From Kribbella sindirgiensis (GTDB lineage: Bacteria; Actinomycetota; Actinomycetes; Propionibacteriales; Kribbellaceae): a stretch of 64,000 nucleotides of DNA. The notes below the pieces were generated by a model. The model did no database searches. It saw only the letters and a list, made by a program, of their open reading frames with translations, and had not been told where the DNA came from. Positions 34,303 through 43,012 of the stretch are shown piece after piece. The DNA lies in NCBI RefSeq assembly GCF_004331435.1, contig NZ_SJKA01000024.1, positions 1-64,000 on the forward strand, read 5' to 3'. The position numbers and the translations under genes were made by a program. The first letter of the stretch is position 1. Each line of letters opens with the position of its first letter.

Positions 34303-35607
34303 GTGAGCATTCGTGGACTGGTCAAGATCACCATCGACGCACCCGAACGCCGCATCGACCTGGCGCTGCCGGAGCGATCGACGGTGGCCGAAGTACTGCC
34401 CGGCATTCTGCGGCACGCGGGTGACGACCTCGCCGATTTCGGCGCCCTACAAGGCGGTTGGGTGCTCCGCCGGCCCGACGGCGAGGCCCTGGAGACACAT
34501 CTGGACCTGGCCGGACAGGACGTCCGGGACGGCGAGATCCTGCATCTCGCACCGGCGCACCAGCACTGGCCGGAGCTCGAGTACGACGACCTGGTCGACG
34601 CGATCGCCACCGACGCGCGGTCCAGTGGCCGTGCTTGGACGCCCGGTGCGAGTCGCTGGTGCGGACTCATCGCAGGAACGGTCGCGGTGCTGACCGCGCT
34701 TGTTCAGCACCCCAGTGCGTACTTCGCGCTTGCTGTCGCCGGCGGGCTGATGGCGATCGGCGTCGTACTGTCACGTGCTGTCGGCGACGCGGCAGGTGCC
34801 GCGATGGTCGGCGCGGTGTCGCTGGTGTTCGCGCTGGCCGGCGGGGTGCTGCTGATCGACCTGCCTGAGTTCGGCGCACCACAGCTGACCGCGGGTGGTG
34901 CGGCGCTGCTCCTGTTCGGGTTGCTCGGGTACGTCGGGATCGCTCGCCATACCGCGGTGTTCGTCACGGCAATGACCGGAGGCGTGCTCGCACTCGTAGC
35001 GGGGTGGCTGGGCGGTGCACTGGACGGTACGCGGTCAGCTGCTGTTGTCGGCGCCGTTGCGGTCGCGTTGATACCAGTGGCCGCACCACTGGCCATGCGG
35101 ATCGGGCGGCTGCCGAAGCCCGTTCTGCCCAGCAGTACTGCGGATCTCTTGGCTGACGCACCGCAGCCACCTCGTCGTCTGCTGCATGCCGCAGTACTGC
35201 GGTCTGCCGCTCTCTACACGGGCATCCTCGCGGGACTCGCAGCTGGACTTGCCAGTTGCCTGTACGTACTGGCGCGGTCCTCGTCGACGCCCGGACGCGT
35301 GCTGGTCGTGCTCATCGTCGGCATCTGTTTGCTGCGATCGCGGCTGCTGCCGGTCGTGGCGCATCGGCTGAGCTTGATCGGCGCTGGTCTTGCCGGGCTC
35401 GGATGCCTGCTCGTGCAGTCGCCGTACGCGTTGCTGGTGTTCGCTGCGGTGGCTGTGTTCCTCGGGCTCTGGTACGCGCGGCACAAGCCGGGCGCGTACT
35501 TGGCCCGGTACGCCGAGCTGGCAGAGGTCGTCCTGGTGTTGCTGGTCGTTCCGATCGTGCTGTGGGTCCTTGGGCTGTACGCGTACGTGCGTGGGCTGGG
35601 TGGGTGA
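34303..35607 (+). CDS. eccD: EccD, T7SS integral membrane channel component
   Basis: 434 residues. N-terminal ubiquitin-like (YukD) domain (VKITIDAPERRIDLALPERSTVAEVLPGIL, about 5-85), then about eleven membrane helices. The GTG at 34303 is used since it begins the ubiquitin-like domain. EccD dimers form the bulk of the inner-membrane basket of ESX complexes. Confidence 0.93.
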   Translation: MSIRGLVKITIDAPERRIDLALPERSTVAEVLPGILRHAGDDLADFGALQGGWVLRRPDGEALETHLDLAGQDVRDGEILHLAPAHQHWPELEYDDLVDAIATDARSSGRAWTPGASRWCGLIAGTVAVLTALVQHPSAYFALAVAGGLMAIGVVLSRAVGDAAGAAMVGAVSLVFALAGGVLLIDLPEFGAPQLTAGGAALLLFGLLGYVGIARHTAVFVTAMTGGVLALVAGWLGGALDGTRSAAVVGAVAVALIPVAAPLAMRIGRLPKPVLPSSTADLLADAPQPPRRLLHAAVLRSAALYTGILAGLAAGLASCLYVLARSSSTPGRVLVVLIVGICLLRSRLLPVVAHRLSLIGAGLAGLGCLLVQSPYALLVFAAVAVFLGLWYARHKPGAYLARYAELAEVVLVLLVVPIVLWVLGLYAYVRGLGG

Positions 35608-35610
35608 CCG

Positions 35611-37026
35611 ATGGCCTCGAAGCGGGATCAGCTGCAGTCACACCAGTTCGTCAAGCAGCGGATGACCCATGCGCTGCTGTTGCGGGAGACCGACCCGGAG
35701 TACCCGCCGTTCCGCCGCGGCGTAGTGGCGATGCTGGTCGGTATCGGGCTCGCTGTCCTGGTGCTGGCCGGGTGCGGTGTGTACGGGGCGCTGTCGCCGG
35801 GTGGGAAGACGTCGTGGAAGTCCGGCGACCGCGTCATCGTGGAGAAGGAGACCGGCACGCGGTACGTGTACCGCGACGGAGTGCTCTACCCGGCCGCGAA
35901 CTACGTGTCGGCGCTGCTGCTCGCGAACAAGTACAGCGCACCGCTGATGGTCTCGGCGAAGTCGCTGCTCGGTGTACCACGCGGTCAGCGGGTAGGGATC
36001 CCGGATGCACCGGACTCCTTGCCTGCCAAGGGACGGCTGCTCGGGAGCGGGTGGTCGATGTGCGCGAAGCCGATGGTCGACTCGTCGGGCAGTCCCGCCG
36101 TGCAGTCGGTTCTCCTCGTGGGTACTGAGCAGTCCGGTACAGCAACGGACTCCTTGCTCGCGGTTGGGCCTGACGGGCGCCGGTACCTGATCTGGCGCGG
36201 CTACCGGCACCTGATCCAGCAGCAGACGACAGTGACCGCAGCACTCGCCCTTAACGAGGAGGCGTGGCTGCGGGTGCCCTCTGTCTGGCTGGACCTCATT
36301 CCGTCGGGTCCACCGCTCGGTCCGATCTCCGTGCCCGGTGCGGGCACACCGTCCACGCTGCTCCGCCCAGGTCGAGTCGGCACGTTGTACGTCGTACAGA
36401 CGTCGACCGGACAGGGCCAGTACTACCTGTTGCAGCGGGACCGCTTGGTGGCGATCAGTTCGCTGCAGTACGACGTACAGCGCACGGCTCCTGCGACTCG
36501 TAAGGCGTACCCGGGTGCTGTGCCGGAGGCGGTTCGGCTGGACCCGGCTGTGGTGGCTCAGGTGTCCGGTGGTGTGGGTACGGCGACTTCTGACTCCGCA
36601 CTGCCGCCGACCAGGCCGACCTTTGCGCGGCCGGAGTCGTCCGAGGTGTCGGTGTGTGCTGTGTTCTCCAATAGCGAGTTCCGGCCTCGGTTCACGCTTG
36701 CTGCTGAGCTGCCATCGGCCGGCGACGCCGGTGTGACCGCGGGACGTGGCCAGGGCGGACTGGCGTTGGCTGACGTGGTCGTCGTACCGCCGGGTCATGG
36801 GGCCGTTGTCGAGTCGATGGCAGCGCCCGCACAGCCGGCTGGGTCCGGGGCGTTGTCGTTCGTGAGCGATCTCGGGCGGCGGTACCAGCTGGCGAATCGC
36901 GACGTACTGGGTGTCCTCGGCTACGACCAGGCACCTGTGGTGCGGCTGCCGGCCGAACTGGTCAGTCGGCTCCCCGCGGGCCACGCACTCGACCCGTCCG
37001 CCGCGACCTACCCGGTCGGCCCTTAA
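35611..37026 (+). CDS. eccB: EccB, T7SS membrane-anchored periplasmic component
   Basis: 471 residues starting MASKRDQLQSHQFVKQRMTHALL, the EccB signature N-terminus, then one membrane helix (GVVAMLVGIGLAVLVLAGCGVYGAL) and a large extracytoplasmic domain with repeated central-fold segments ending in LDPSAATYPVGP. Starts 4 bases after eccD. Confidence 0.96.
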   Translation: MASKRDQLQSHQFVKQRMTHALLLRETDPEYPPFRRGVVAMLVGIGLAVLVLAGCGVYGALSPGGKTSWKSGDRVIVEKETGTRYVYRDGVLYPAANYVSALLLANKYSAPLMVSAKSLLGVPRGQRVGIPDAPDSLPAKGRLLGSGWSMCAKPMVDSSGSPAVQSVLLVGTEQSGTATDSLLAVGPDGRRYLIWRGYRHLIQQQTTVTAALALNEEAWLRVPSVWLDLIPSGPPLGPISVPGAGTPSTLLRPGRVGTLYVVQTSTGQGQYYLLQRDRLVAISSLQYDVQRTAPATRKAYPGAVPEAVRLDPAVVAQVSGGVGTATSDSALPPTRPTFARPESSEVSVCAVFSNSEFRPRFTLAAELPSAGDAGVTAGRGQGGLALADVVVVPPGHGAVVESMAAPAQPAGSGALSFVSDLGRRYQLANRDVLGVLGYDQAPVVRLPAELVSRLPAGHALDPSAATYPVGP

Positions 37027-37052
37027 CCAATCCCTCAACCTCAGGAGGAAGT

Positions 37053-37367
37053 ATGGACATCGGCACACTGACCGTGGTGCCTGACGAACTGCGGCAGTTC
37101 GCCACGCTCGCACCGCTGGCGACTGTCACTCCGGTCTCCGGCACCGTCCAGGCGACACCGCCGCTGGCCGGTCCGATGCCGGAGAGCGCGACGGTCGAGG
37201 CGCACGTCCGGTTCTGCGTGGAGAACACCGGCACGGTCACGCTGCAGGCGACCGACGGCATCGCGTCGCTGATCGAGGCAGCGCTGTCGATCGCGACCAG
37301 CTTCGAGTCCACCGACCAGATCAACGCAGCTGCGCATCGCACCCTCGCCGACGAGTCGCGGGTCTGA
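37053..37367 (+). CDS. PE-like partner protein (second copy)
   Basis: 104 residues, with AGGAGGAAGT just before the ATG. The first half is unusually Thr/Pro-rich, the second half helical (DGIASLIEAALSIATSFESTDQINAAAHR), with FESTD as the aromatic-E-x-x-D export-type motif. Followed 6 bases later by a PPE-like gene, so this is the second PE/PPE-like pair. Confidence 0.75.
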   Translation: MDIGTLTVVPDELRQFATLAPLATVTPVSGTVQATPPLAGPMPESATVEAHVRFCVENTGTVTLQATDGIASLIEAALSIATSFESTDQINAAAHRTLADESRV

Positions 37368-37372
37368 CGGCC

Positions 37373-38572
37373 ATGGGCGCGTACTTCGGGATGGAACTGA
37401 ACGCGATGGCGGCCATGCTCTACGGGCAGCGCGCCGAACCCTGGCACACGGGCGCCGACATGTGGGGCTCGGCCTGCCAGCAACTGCTCGCCACCCACGG
37501 CGACCTCGGTGCCGCGAACGCCACGATCGCCACGTGGCCGCTCAGCATCGGCTCGGTGTCGCAACTGGCGTTCAACGGACAGGTGATCGGCAGTCTCGCA
37601 TCGCTCGGCGAGTGGGCGGCGTACACCGGTGCGATGTCCGCGGCGCTCCGGCTGGGCGGTACGGCGCTGAACGCGGCACAGGCCGCGATGCCGGCGCTGC
37701 AGAGCGGGTACGACACAGCGGTGTCGCTGAGCGCGGTGCCCATCATCGGGCCCTTCGCCGCGCAGGTCGCGGTCGGTCTGCAGCAGGTCGGCGCCGGGAT
37801 GATGGAAGCGGTCGGTGTGGTCATGCAGGCTCCCACGGCAGTACCTCCGCCGACTCAGGGGTGGCAGGGGCCTGGAGGCACCGGAGCGCCGACGCCGGCG
37901 TCACCCGCTCCCTCCATACCGGTGACCGACGTACTGGATGCGACGGACAAGCTGTTCAGTGCGATGAGCAAGGGCGCCACCTTGGTGCAGACGGTTGCCG
38001 GGCTGGCCCAGTCGGGCACCGGGCTCGGGAACGGCGTGACGACCAAGTTGCCAACCTCCAACGACCTGCTCGGGACGCTTGTCCACCCGGACCTGCCGAC
38101 GCTCGCAGGTGGAACAGTGACCCCGCCGACCACGCTGCCGGCGACCGTCGGAGTGTCTGCGACCACCTCGGCCGGGATGCCCGGCGGGATCCCGGCAGCC
38201 GTGCTGGCCGGGTCACTCGGCGCGTTGACCAACACAGTGCGCCCAACGACGCCCGGTGGTGTGGGGCCGTCAACGGGTGCGCGCATCGCCGCGGGAACCG
38301 AACCGGGCCTGGCCGGTGGTACGGCGCGTGCCGCGGCGTCAGCTGCGAAGGCGATGCCGACGATCGCGCCGCCGATGTCCGGCGCAGGCGGTGGCGGCGG
38401 GTCGAACGAGCCCCGCTTCGGCAACCGGAAGCGCGACGCTCTGCAGCGTACCGGTGTGCAGTCCGACCTCCAGGGCCGTACCGCCACGGAGTCACCGGAG
38501 CAATTCACCCTGCCGCCGGTACGCCGCCGTACCGCGGCCGGCCCGGTCCTGGACAACGAGCTCTTCCGATGA
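37373..38572 (+). CDS. PPE-like T7SS substrate with GVQSDLQGR tail
   Basis: 399 residues. Helical N-terminal region (YFGMELNAMAAMLYGQRAEPWHTGADMWGSACQQLL ..., about 1-150), Gly/Ala/Pro-rich middle, and tail LQRTGVQSDLQGRTATES, PPVRRRTAA, VLDNELFR. The tail matches that of the protein at 28533 in both sequence and distance from the C-terminus. Overlaps eccE as ATGA. Confidence 0.8.
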   Translation: MGAYFGMELNAMAAMLYGQRAEPWHTGADMWGSACQQLLATHGDLGAANATIATWPLSIGSVSQLAFNGQVIGSLASLGEWAAYTGAMSAALRLGGTALNAAQAAMPALQSGYDTAVSLSAVPIIGPFAAQVAVGLQQVGAGMMEAVGVVMQAPTAVPPPTQGWQGPGGTGAPTPASPAPSIPVTDVLDATDKLFSAMSKGATLVQTVAGLAQSGTGLGNGVTTKLPTSNDLLGTLVHPDLPTLAGGTVTPPTTLPATVGVSATTSAGMPGGIPAAVLAGSLGALTNTVRPTTPGGVGPSTGARIAAGTEPGLAGGTARAAASAAKAMPTIAPPMSGAGGGGGSNEPRFGNRKRDALQRTGVQSDLQGRTATESPEQFTLPPVRRRTAAGPVLDNELFR

Positions 38573-39567
38573 CCACCACAGCCACCTCAGCTCAGCAGGT
38601 GACCGCAGCTGTCACGGCGTCTGTTGGTACGGCTGTCACGAGCACGGTCGCGCCGCCGCGGGCTGTGCCGGTGCAGCCTGCTCCTGTGCGGCCTGCTGTT
38701 CGGTCTCATGTTGCGCCAGTGGTGGTGCCTGCTCCAGCCGCTCCCGTCAGCGTCGCTGCACCGCCGCCTGTCGAGGCGCGGCGCGTGCCTCGGGTGCGGC
38801 TGGGGCAGGTGGTGTGCTGGCAGCTGGTGGGTGGTTTGGTCGCCGCTTCCATTGGCCGGGAGTTGGTGGCGGCAGTGATTGCCGGGTTGGTCGGGCTTGT
38901 CGCTTTAACACTGACAGCGAGCTGGCGGCGCGGGCTGTGGTCGTACCAGTGGCTCCACTTAGCAGTGGCGTACGTGATCCGAGGCACCCGGTTCGTCGCG
39001 ATGGACGGGGCACGCAGCGAGCTCGAGGACGGGGCGGGCACCATCGTCCGGTCCGACGGGATCACAGTGCTGCTGGAGACCGACGTACCGCCGGAGGTGA
39101 CCCCGGCCGAGCTGCTGGAGGAGCACGCCGGACTGCGGCTCAAGCTGCTCCGCCGCCCCGGCCGGGCGTGGATCGCCCTGACCGCGCTCCGGTCCGCCGA
39201 CCGGCCGCAGGACACCGAGCTGGAGCTGCTGCTCACCAACACCGTCCGCCGACTGACCCGGCGGCTCCGGCGTCGCACGTTCCGGGCGGTACCGCTCGGG
39301 CCGGACGAGCTGACCGAGGTACTCGCTGCGCTGACCCCCGACCAGCTCACCGAGGAGTGGGATGCGCTGGCCGTCGGAGTCCGGCGCTTCCGGATGTACG
39401 CCGTACCCGCGCACCTCGCTCTCCAGCAACCCGGTGTGGTGGCTGTCAGCACCTCCAGCGACCTGGACCATGCGCTGGTCCTGGCTCCCGCGGACGCTCC
39501 TCTGGCGTCGGCCGCCGTGCCTCAGACCGGCCGGCACCGGTCGGCCTTCACTGCCGCCCTGCCCTGA
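38569..39567 (+). CDS. eccE: EccE, T7SS membrane component
   Basis: 332 residues. Long Ala/Pro/Val-rich N-terminus, two membrane helices (WQLVGGLVAASIGRELVAAVIAGLVGLVALTL, about 83-115), then the EccE cytosolic/periplasmic domain with GLWSYQWLHLAVAYVIRG. Position after eccB and a PE/PPE pair and overlap with the PPE-like gene support the call. EccE sits at the rim of the complex. Confidence 0.85.
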   Translation: MTTTATSAQQVTAAVTASVGTAVTSTVAPPRAVPVQPAPVRPAVRSHVAPVVVPAPAAPVSVAAPPPVEARRVPRVRLGQVVCWQLVGGLVAASIGRELVAAVIAGLVGLVALTLTASWRRGLWSYQWLHLAVAYVIRGTRFVAMDGARSELEDGAGTIVRSDGITVLLETDVPPEVTPAELLEEHAGLRLKLLRRPGRAWIALTALRSADRPQDTELELLLTNTVRRLTRRLRRRTFRAVPLGPDELTEVLAALTPDQLTEEWDALAVGVRRFRMYAVPAHLALQQPGVVAVSTSSDLDHALVLAPADAPLASAAVPQTGRHRSAFTAALP

Positions 39568-39585
39568 TATAGCGGCCTGACCAGG

Positions 39586-39650
39586 CGATACATCGCTCGC
39601 TGGACAGCCGCTGTATCGGGTGTACCGGGCGGTGTATCAGGCGTGGACAG
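39586..39650. promoter_or_regulatory. Cluster of SARP-type heptamer repeats upstream of the LuxR-EccA operon
   Basis: Heptamers: CGATACA (reverse of TGTATCG) 39586-39592; TGGACAG 39601-39607; TGTATCG 39612-39618; TGTACCG 39621-39627; TGTATCA 39633-39639; TGGACAG 39644-39650. Two pairs (39601/39612 and 39633/39644) are exactly 11 bp apart, the spacing of SARP operators. The same words occur at 51713-51741 beside the SARP gene. Confidence 0.7.
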
Positions 39651-39737
39651 CGGCGAGATTCGCGCTGGACGGGGGCCCGCGATGGTTCTGGTGTTCACCG
39701 AGTCGCACCGACTCGACCGAATCGAGCGAGGTGTCCC

Positions 39738-40835
39738 GTGTACCACTCCGAGCCCATCGAAGGCGCTTCGTACGTCCGTACGGCCCGCTACCCGCGCGCT
39801 GTGAAATCCGCCCCGCCGGTCCGCACCACCGGACGGCGGCTGGCCCACCTGGGCGTCGACGCGACCGCCGAGCAGACCTACCTGGTCGTCCTCGAGCGGC
39901 CGTCCTGGACCCCGGCCGAGCTCGGCGAGCGGCTCGGCCTGGACGAGGCCGCGACCCACGAGGTGATCCAGCACCTCACCGGCCTCGGCCTGCTCGCCAG
40001 GGGTACGTCGGGTGGTGTGGTCCGCCCGCTCAACCCGCGCCTCAGCCTCACCGCGCTGCTCGCCGAACGCGAGGCCGACCTGGCCCGCGTCACCCGCGAC
40101 CTGGAACGCAGCCGGGTCGCCGCGGCCGAGATCGCCGGCGAATTCGCCCGCCGCCACCCGGCACCGCTCGGCGACGGCAACAGCGCCCTGGACTGGGCCG
40201 GCAGCCCCGCCGCGGCACAGCGCACCATCGAGGGTCTGCTCAAGTCGGCGGCCGGCGAGGTGCTGGTGAGTACGCCGGCCACCGCAGCGCTCGCCGACCC
40301 GATCGCGGGCCTCCGCGAGCTCGGCACCGGCGTACTGGCTCCTCCCGTCCGCTACCGCATCCTGGTCCCGGACGCCGCGCGGACCGACCCGATGCTGGCC
40401 CGTCGGCTGCAGCAACTGACCCGCAACGGCGCACAGGTCCGGACGGCGACCGCCGTACCGCTCTGCGCGATGATCGTCGACTCGGCGACCGTGGCCCTGC
40501 CCGCTGACCGGACCGGACGCGGCGCCGTCAGCATCCTCCGGCTGGCGTCCGCTGTCGGCGCGGTGACGGAGCTGTACGAGCGGATCTGGCACTCGGCCAC
40601 ACCGCTGCGGCAGCCGACCGGACTGGGCGACGCGTCCGGGCTGACCGTCCGCGAACGCGAAGTACTCTCCCTGCTCGGCGACGGCGGCACCGACGCGTCC
40701 GCTGCCGCGCAGCTGGGTGTATCGGTCCGGACCGTCCGCCGCATGGTGTCCGAGATGATGGCCCGTCTCGGCGCCCAGAGCAGGTTCCAGGCCGGGCTGA
40801 AGGCGGCCGAGCGTGGCTGGGCGGGGACGCGATGA
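39738..40835 (+). CDS. LuxR-family regulator with TrmB-like N-terminal domain
   Basis: 365 residues. N-terminal winged helix (LAHLGVDATAEQTYLVVLERPSWTPAELGERLGLDEAATHEVIQHL), a middle phospholipase-D-like/TrmB sensor region, and a C-terminal LuxR HTH: LTVREREVLSLLGDGGTDASAAAQLGVSVRTVRRMVSEMMARLGAQSRFQ. It overlaps the EccA-like gene by 4 bases (ATGA), so regulator and ATPase are co-expressed under the heptamer-repeat promoter. Probably a local regulator of the ESX locus. Confidence 0.85.
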   Translation: MYHSEPIEGASYVRTARYPRAVKSAPPVRTTGRRLAHLGVDATAEQTYLVVLERPSWTPAELGERLGLDEAATHEVIQHLTGLGLLARGTSGGVVRPLNPRLSLTALLAEREADLARVTRDLERSRVAAAEIAGEFARRHPAPLGDGNSALDWAGSPAAAQRTIEGLLKSAAGEVLVSTPATAALADPIAGLRELGTGVLAPPVRYRILVPDAARTDPMLARRLQQLTRNGAQVRTATAVPLCAMIVDSATVALPADRTGRGAVSILRLASAVGAVTELYERIWHSATPLRQPTGLGDASGLTVREREVLSLLGDGGTDASAAAQLGVSVRTVRRMVSEMMARLGAQSRFQAGLKAAERGWAGTR

Positions 40836-42481
40836 CCCGCACCCTGCTGGTGGCACCGGACCGTCCTGGTGCCTACCCGAGCATCGGAGCCGCCGTACTC
40901 GACGCACCCGACAACGCGATCATCTCGATCGCTCCGGGCGCCTACCGAGAGGTCATCGACCTCGCGGACCGGTCGGTGACCCTGACCGCCGACACAGGCG
41001 ACGTCGTCATCGACGCAACCTCGGCCCAAACGCCGGTACTACGGACAACGGGCGGACGGCTCGTACTCCGCGACCTGACCATCCGGGCCGGCGACGCGCC
41101 GGCAGTCGAGCTCAACGGCGGTGCCCTGCGTGCAGAACGTTGCGCGCTCTCAGGCCGCTTCGGTCCGGTCGTACTCGTCACCGGGCCGGCCGAGGTGTCG
41201 GTGTCGCACTGCAAGATCGACGGCGGCGAGCACGGTCTGGTGCTCGAGGACTGCACTGCGCAGGTCGAGCACACCAAGGTGTCCGGTGTGTCCGCCGACG
41301 GCGTCATCATCCGCCTGGGCGCGGCCGTCGTACTGCGCGACTGCCAGTTCACCGACTGCGGACGCCGGGGCATCTACGCGTACCAGTACGGCCGACCGAC
41401 CATAGAGAGCTGTGAGGTCTCAGGTACGTCGGAAGCGGGCGTGCTGATCGCGTACGACTCCAGCGCGATGCTGAGCCACACACTGATCCGCGACACCGCC
41501 GGGCCGGCTGTGGTGTTCGGACGCCGCTGCCACGGCGAGGTCGTGTCCTGCCGCTGGGAGAACACAGCCGAACCAGCACTCGACCTCGCCGAGCCAGAGC
41601 TCGTTTCGGTGACAGCCGCGGTACAGGTGGAGCCACGCGCGACCACCAACGAGCCCGCTGCCGCGGATGTGGAGTCGCTGCTGGCCGAGCTGGATGCCAT
41701 GGTCGGGCTCGCAGGAGTGAAGGACGAGGTCCGCAGTCTCATCGACGAGATCCAGGTCAACGAGTGGCGAAGGAAGGCAGGGCTACCGGTCGGCAGTCTG
41801 AGCCACCACCTGGTGTTCGCCGGCGGTCCCGGGACCGGTAAGACCACGGTCGCCCGCATCTACGGCAAGCTGCTCGCGGCACTCGGCGTACTGCCGAAGG
41901 GACAGTTCAGCGAGGTCGCACGACGTGACCTGGTCGGCCAGTACCAGGGTCACACCGCGGAGAAGACGTCGGTGGTGTTCCAGGACGCGACAGGTGGCGT
42001 GCTGTTCATCGACGAGGCGTACGCGCTGTCCCGGGCCGGCGCCGAGAGCGACAGCTTCGGCCAGGAGGCGATCGACGCCCTGGTGAAGCTGATGGAGGAC
42101 CACCGCGACGAGGCAGCGGTGATCGTCGCGGGGTACAGCCACGAGATGCAGCAGTTCCTGGACGCCAACCCCGGTCTCGCGTCGCGGTTCACGAAGACCA
42201 TCGACTTCGAGAACTACTCCCCCGACGAGCTCACCCTCATCGTGCAGCGGATGGTCGCCGCGAACGAGTACGACCTGGACGCCAGGGCCGCACCGATCCT
42301 GCAGCAGCACTTCGCCGCGGTCTCACAGGCGGCGAACTTCGGCAACGCCCGTGACGCGCGTCGCCTGTTCGACCGGGCCCGGAAGGCACAGTCGCAGCGG
42401 CTGCGCCGGCTGGACGGCATGCCCGCCATCAGCGACCTCCGGACGCTGCAGCTCGCTGACGTGGCTGCCGCGGTGTCATGA
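40832..42481 (+). CDS. EccA-like AAA ATPase with parallel beta-helix N-terminus
   Basis: 549 residues. Residues about 5-240 are right-handed beta-helix repeats: IGAAVLDAPDNAIISIAPGAYRE, then about ten coils such as GHGL/DGVIIRLGAAVVLRDCQFTDCG. Residues about 280-545 form a CbxX/CfxQ AAA ATPase: GGPGTGKTTVAR (Walker A near 331), GVLFIDEAYAL (Walker B near 390) and a sensor Arg in LASRFTKTIDF. ESX EccA normally has TPR helices at the N-terminus; here they are replaced by a beta-helix. Likely disassembles substrate-chaperone complexes before export. Confidence 0.88.
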   Translation: MTRTLLVAPDRPGAYPSIGAAVLDAPDNAIISIAPGAYREVIDLADRSVTLTADTGDVVIDATSAQTPVLRTTGGRLVLRDLTIRAGDAPAVELNGGALRAERCALSGRFGPVVLVTGPAEVSVSHCKIDGGEHGLVLEDCTAQVEHTKVSGVSADGVIIRLGAAVVLRDCQFTDCGRRGIYAYQYGRPTIESCEVSGTSEAGVLIAYDSSAMLSHTLIRDTAGPAVVFGRRCHGEVVSCRWENTAEPALDLAEPELVSVTAAVQVEPRATTNEPAAADVESLLAELDAMVGLAGVKDEVRSLIDEIQVNEWRRKAGLPVGSLSHHLVFAGGPGTGKTTVARIYGKLLAALGVLPKGQFSEVARRDLVGQYQGHTAEKTSVVFQDATGGVLFIDEAYALSRAGAESDSFGQEAIDALVKLMEDHRDEAAVIVAGYSHEMQQFLDANPGLASRFTKTIDFENYSPDELTLIVQRMVAANEYDLDARAAPILQQHFAAVSQAANFGNARDARRLFDRARKAQSQRLRRLDGMPAISDLRTLQLADVAAAVS

Positions 42482-43012
42482 GACCGGTTCGAGGACAGCA
42501 ACGAAGTCCGACAACAGCTCGGCAACCCCGTCGAGCACTCCGGCGAGCTGAGTACCTGGTGTACCCCGCTCGCCGATTGTCGCCAGTACTTCGCAGTGCG
42601 CCCACAGCGACGGCGCAACCCAGCCCCACTGCCAAAGCTCGTAGGTGGTGCTGTTGACGATGGCCAGCGGCTCCAGCCCCGGTACGCCGATCGCGAACCG
42701 CTCCAGGTCGTCGGGACTATTGCCCAAGCCCGCGAACAGCGGCAACAGCCGGTACCGGTGCGCGAACTCGGTAGCGTCGTCGGCCCGCGCCAGCACGCCC
42801 CGGCTCAGCAACGCGTTGACGTGCTGCTCCGCGTCCTCGATGTCGGCAGCGGTGCACTCGGTCACCAGTTCGGTCACCGTCGTCCAGTGGTGCGCCAGAG
42901 ACCACACATCGAACTCGGGTTCGCTCAGGCGCTCCGCCGTACGGCCGACGCGGATGACGTGGTGCTCGGACTCGAGTCCGGCGCCTTGGCCGACCGGAAA
43001 GACAGTGGTCAT
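42476..43012 (-). CDS. Uncharacterised T7SS-locus protein, paralogue A
   Basis: 178 residues, not recognised. Shares a layout with the next gene: MTTVFPVGQ start, VIRVG, SEPEFDVWSLAHH, a helical pair with LLSRGVLA, HRYRLLPLFAGLGN, then YELWQWGWVAPSLWAHC. No membrane segment. It starts as TGATG directly on the stop of its paralogue, so the two are co-translated. The 3' end overlaps the convergent EccA-like gene by 6 bases. The N-terminal half could be a winged helix. Confidence 0.7.
   Translation of the reverse strand: MTTVFPVGQGAGLESEHHVIRVGRTAERLSEPEFDVWSLAHHWTTVTELVTECTAADIEDAEQHVNALLSRGVLARADDATEFAHRYRLLPLFAGLGNSPDDLERFAIGVPGLEPLAIVNSTTYELWQWGWVAPSLWAHCEVLATIGERGTPGTQLAGVLDGVAELLSDFVAVLEPVS

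Noticed and set aside
37462..38568. Plus-strand frame extending EccE upstream through the PPE-like gene
   Set aside because: Out-of-frame Arg-rich shadow of the PPE-like protein; EccE starts at the ATGA overlap at 38569.
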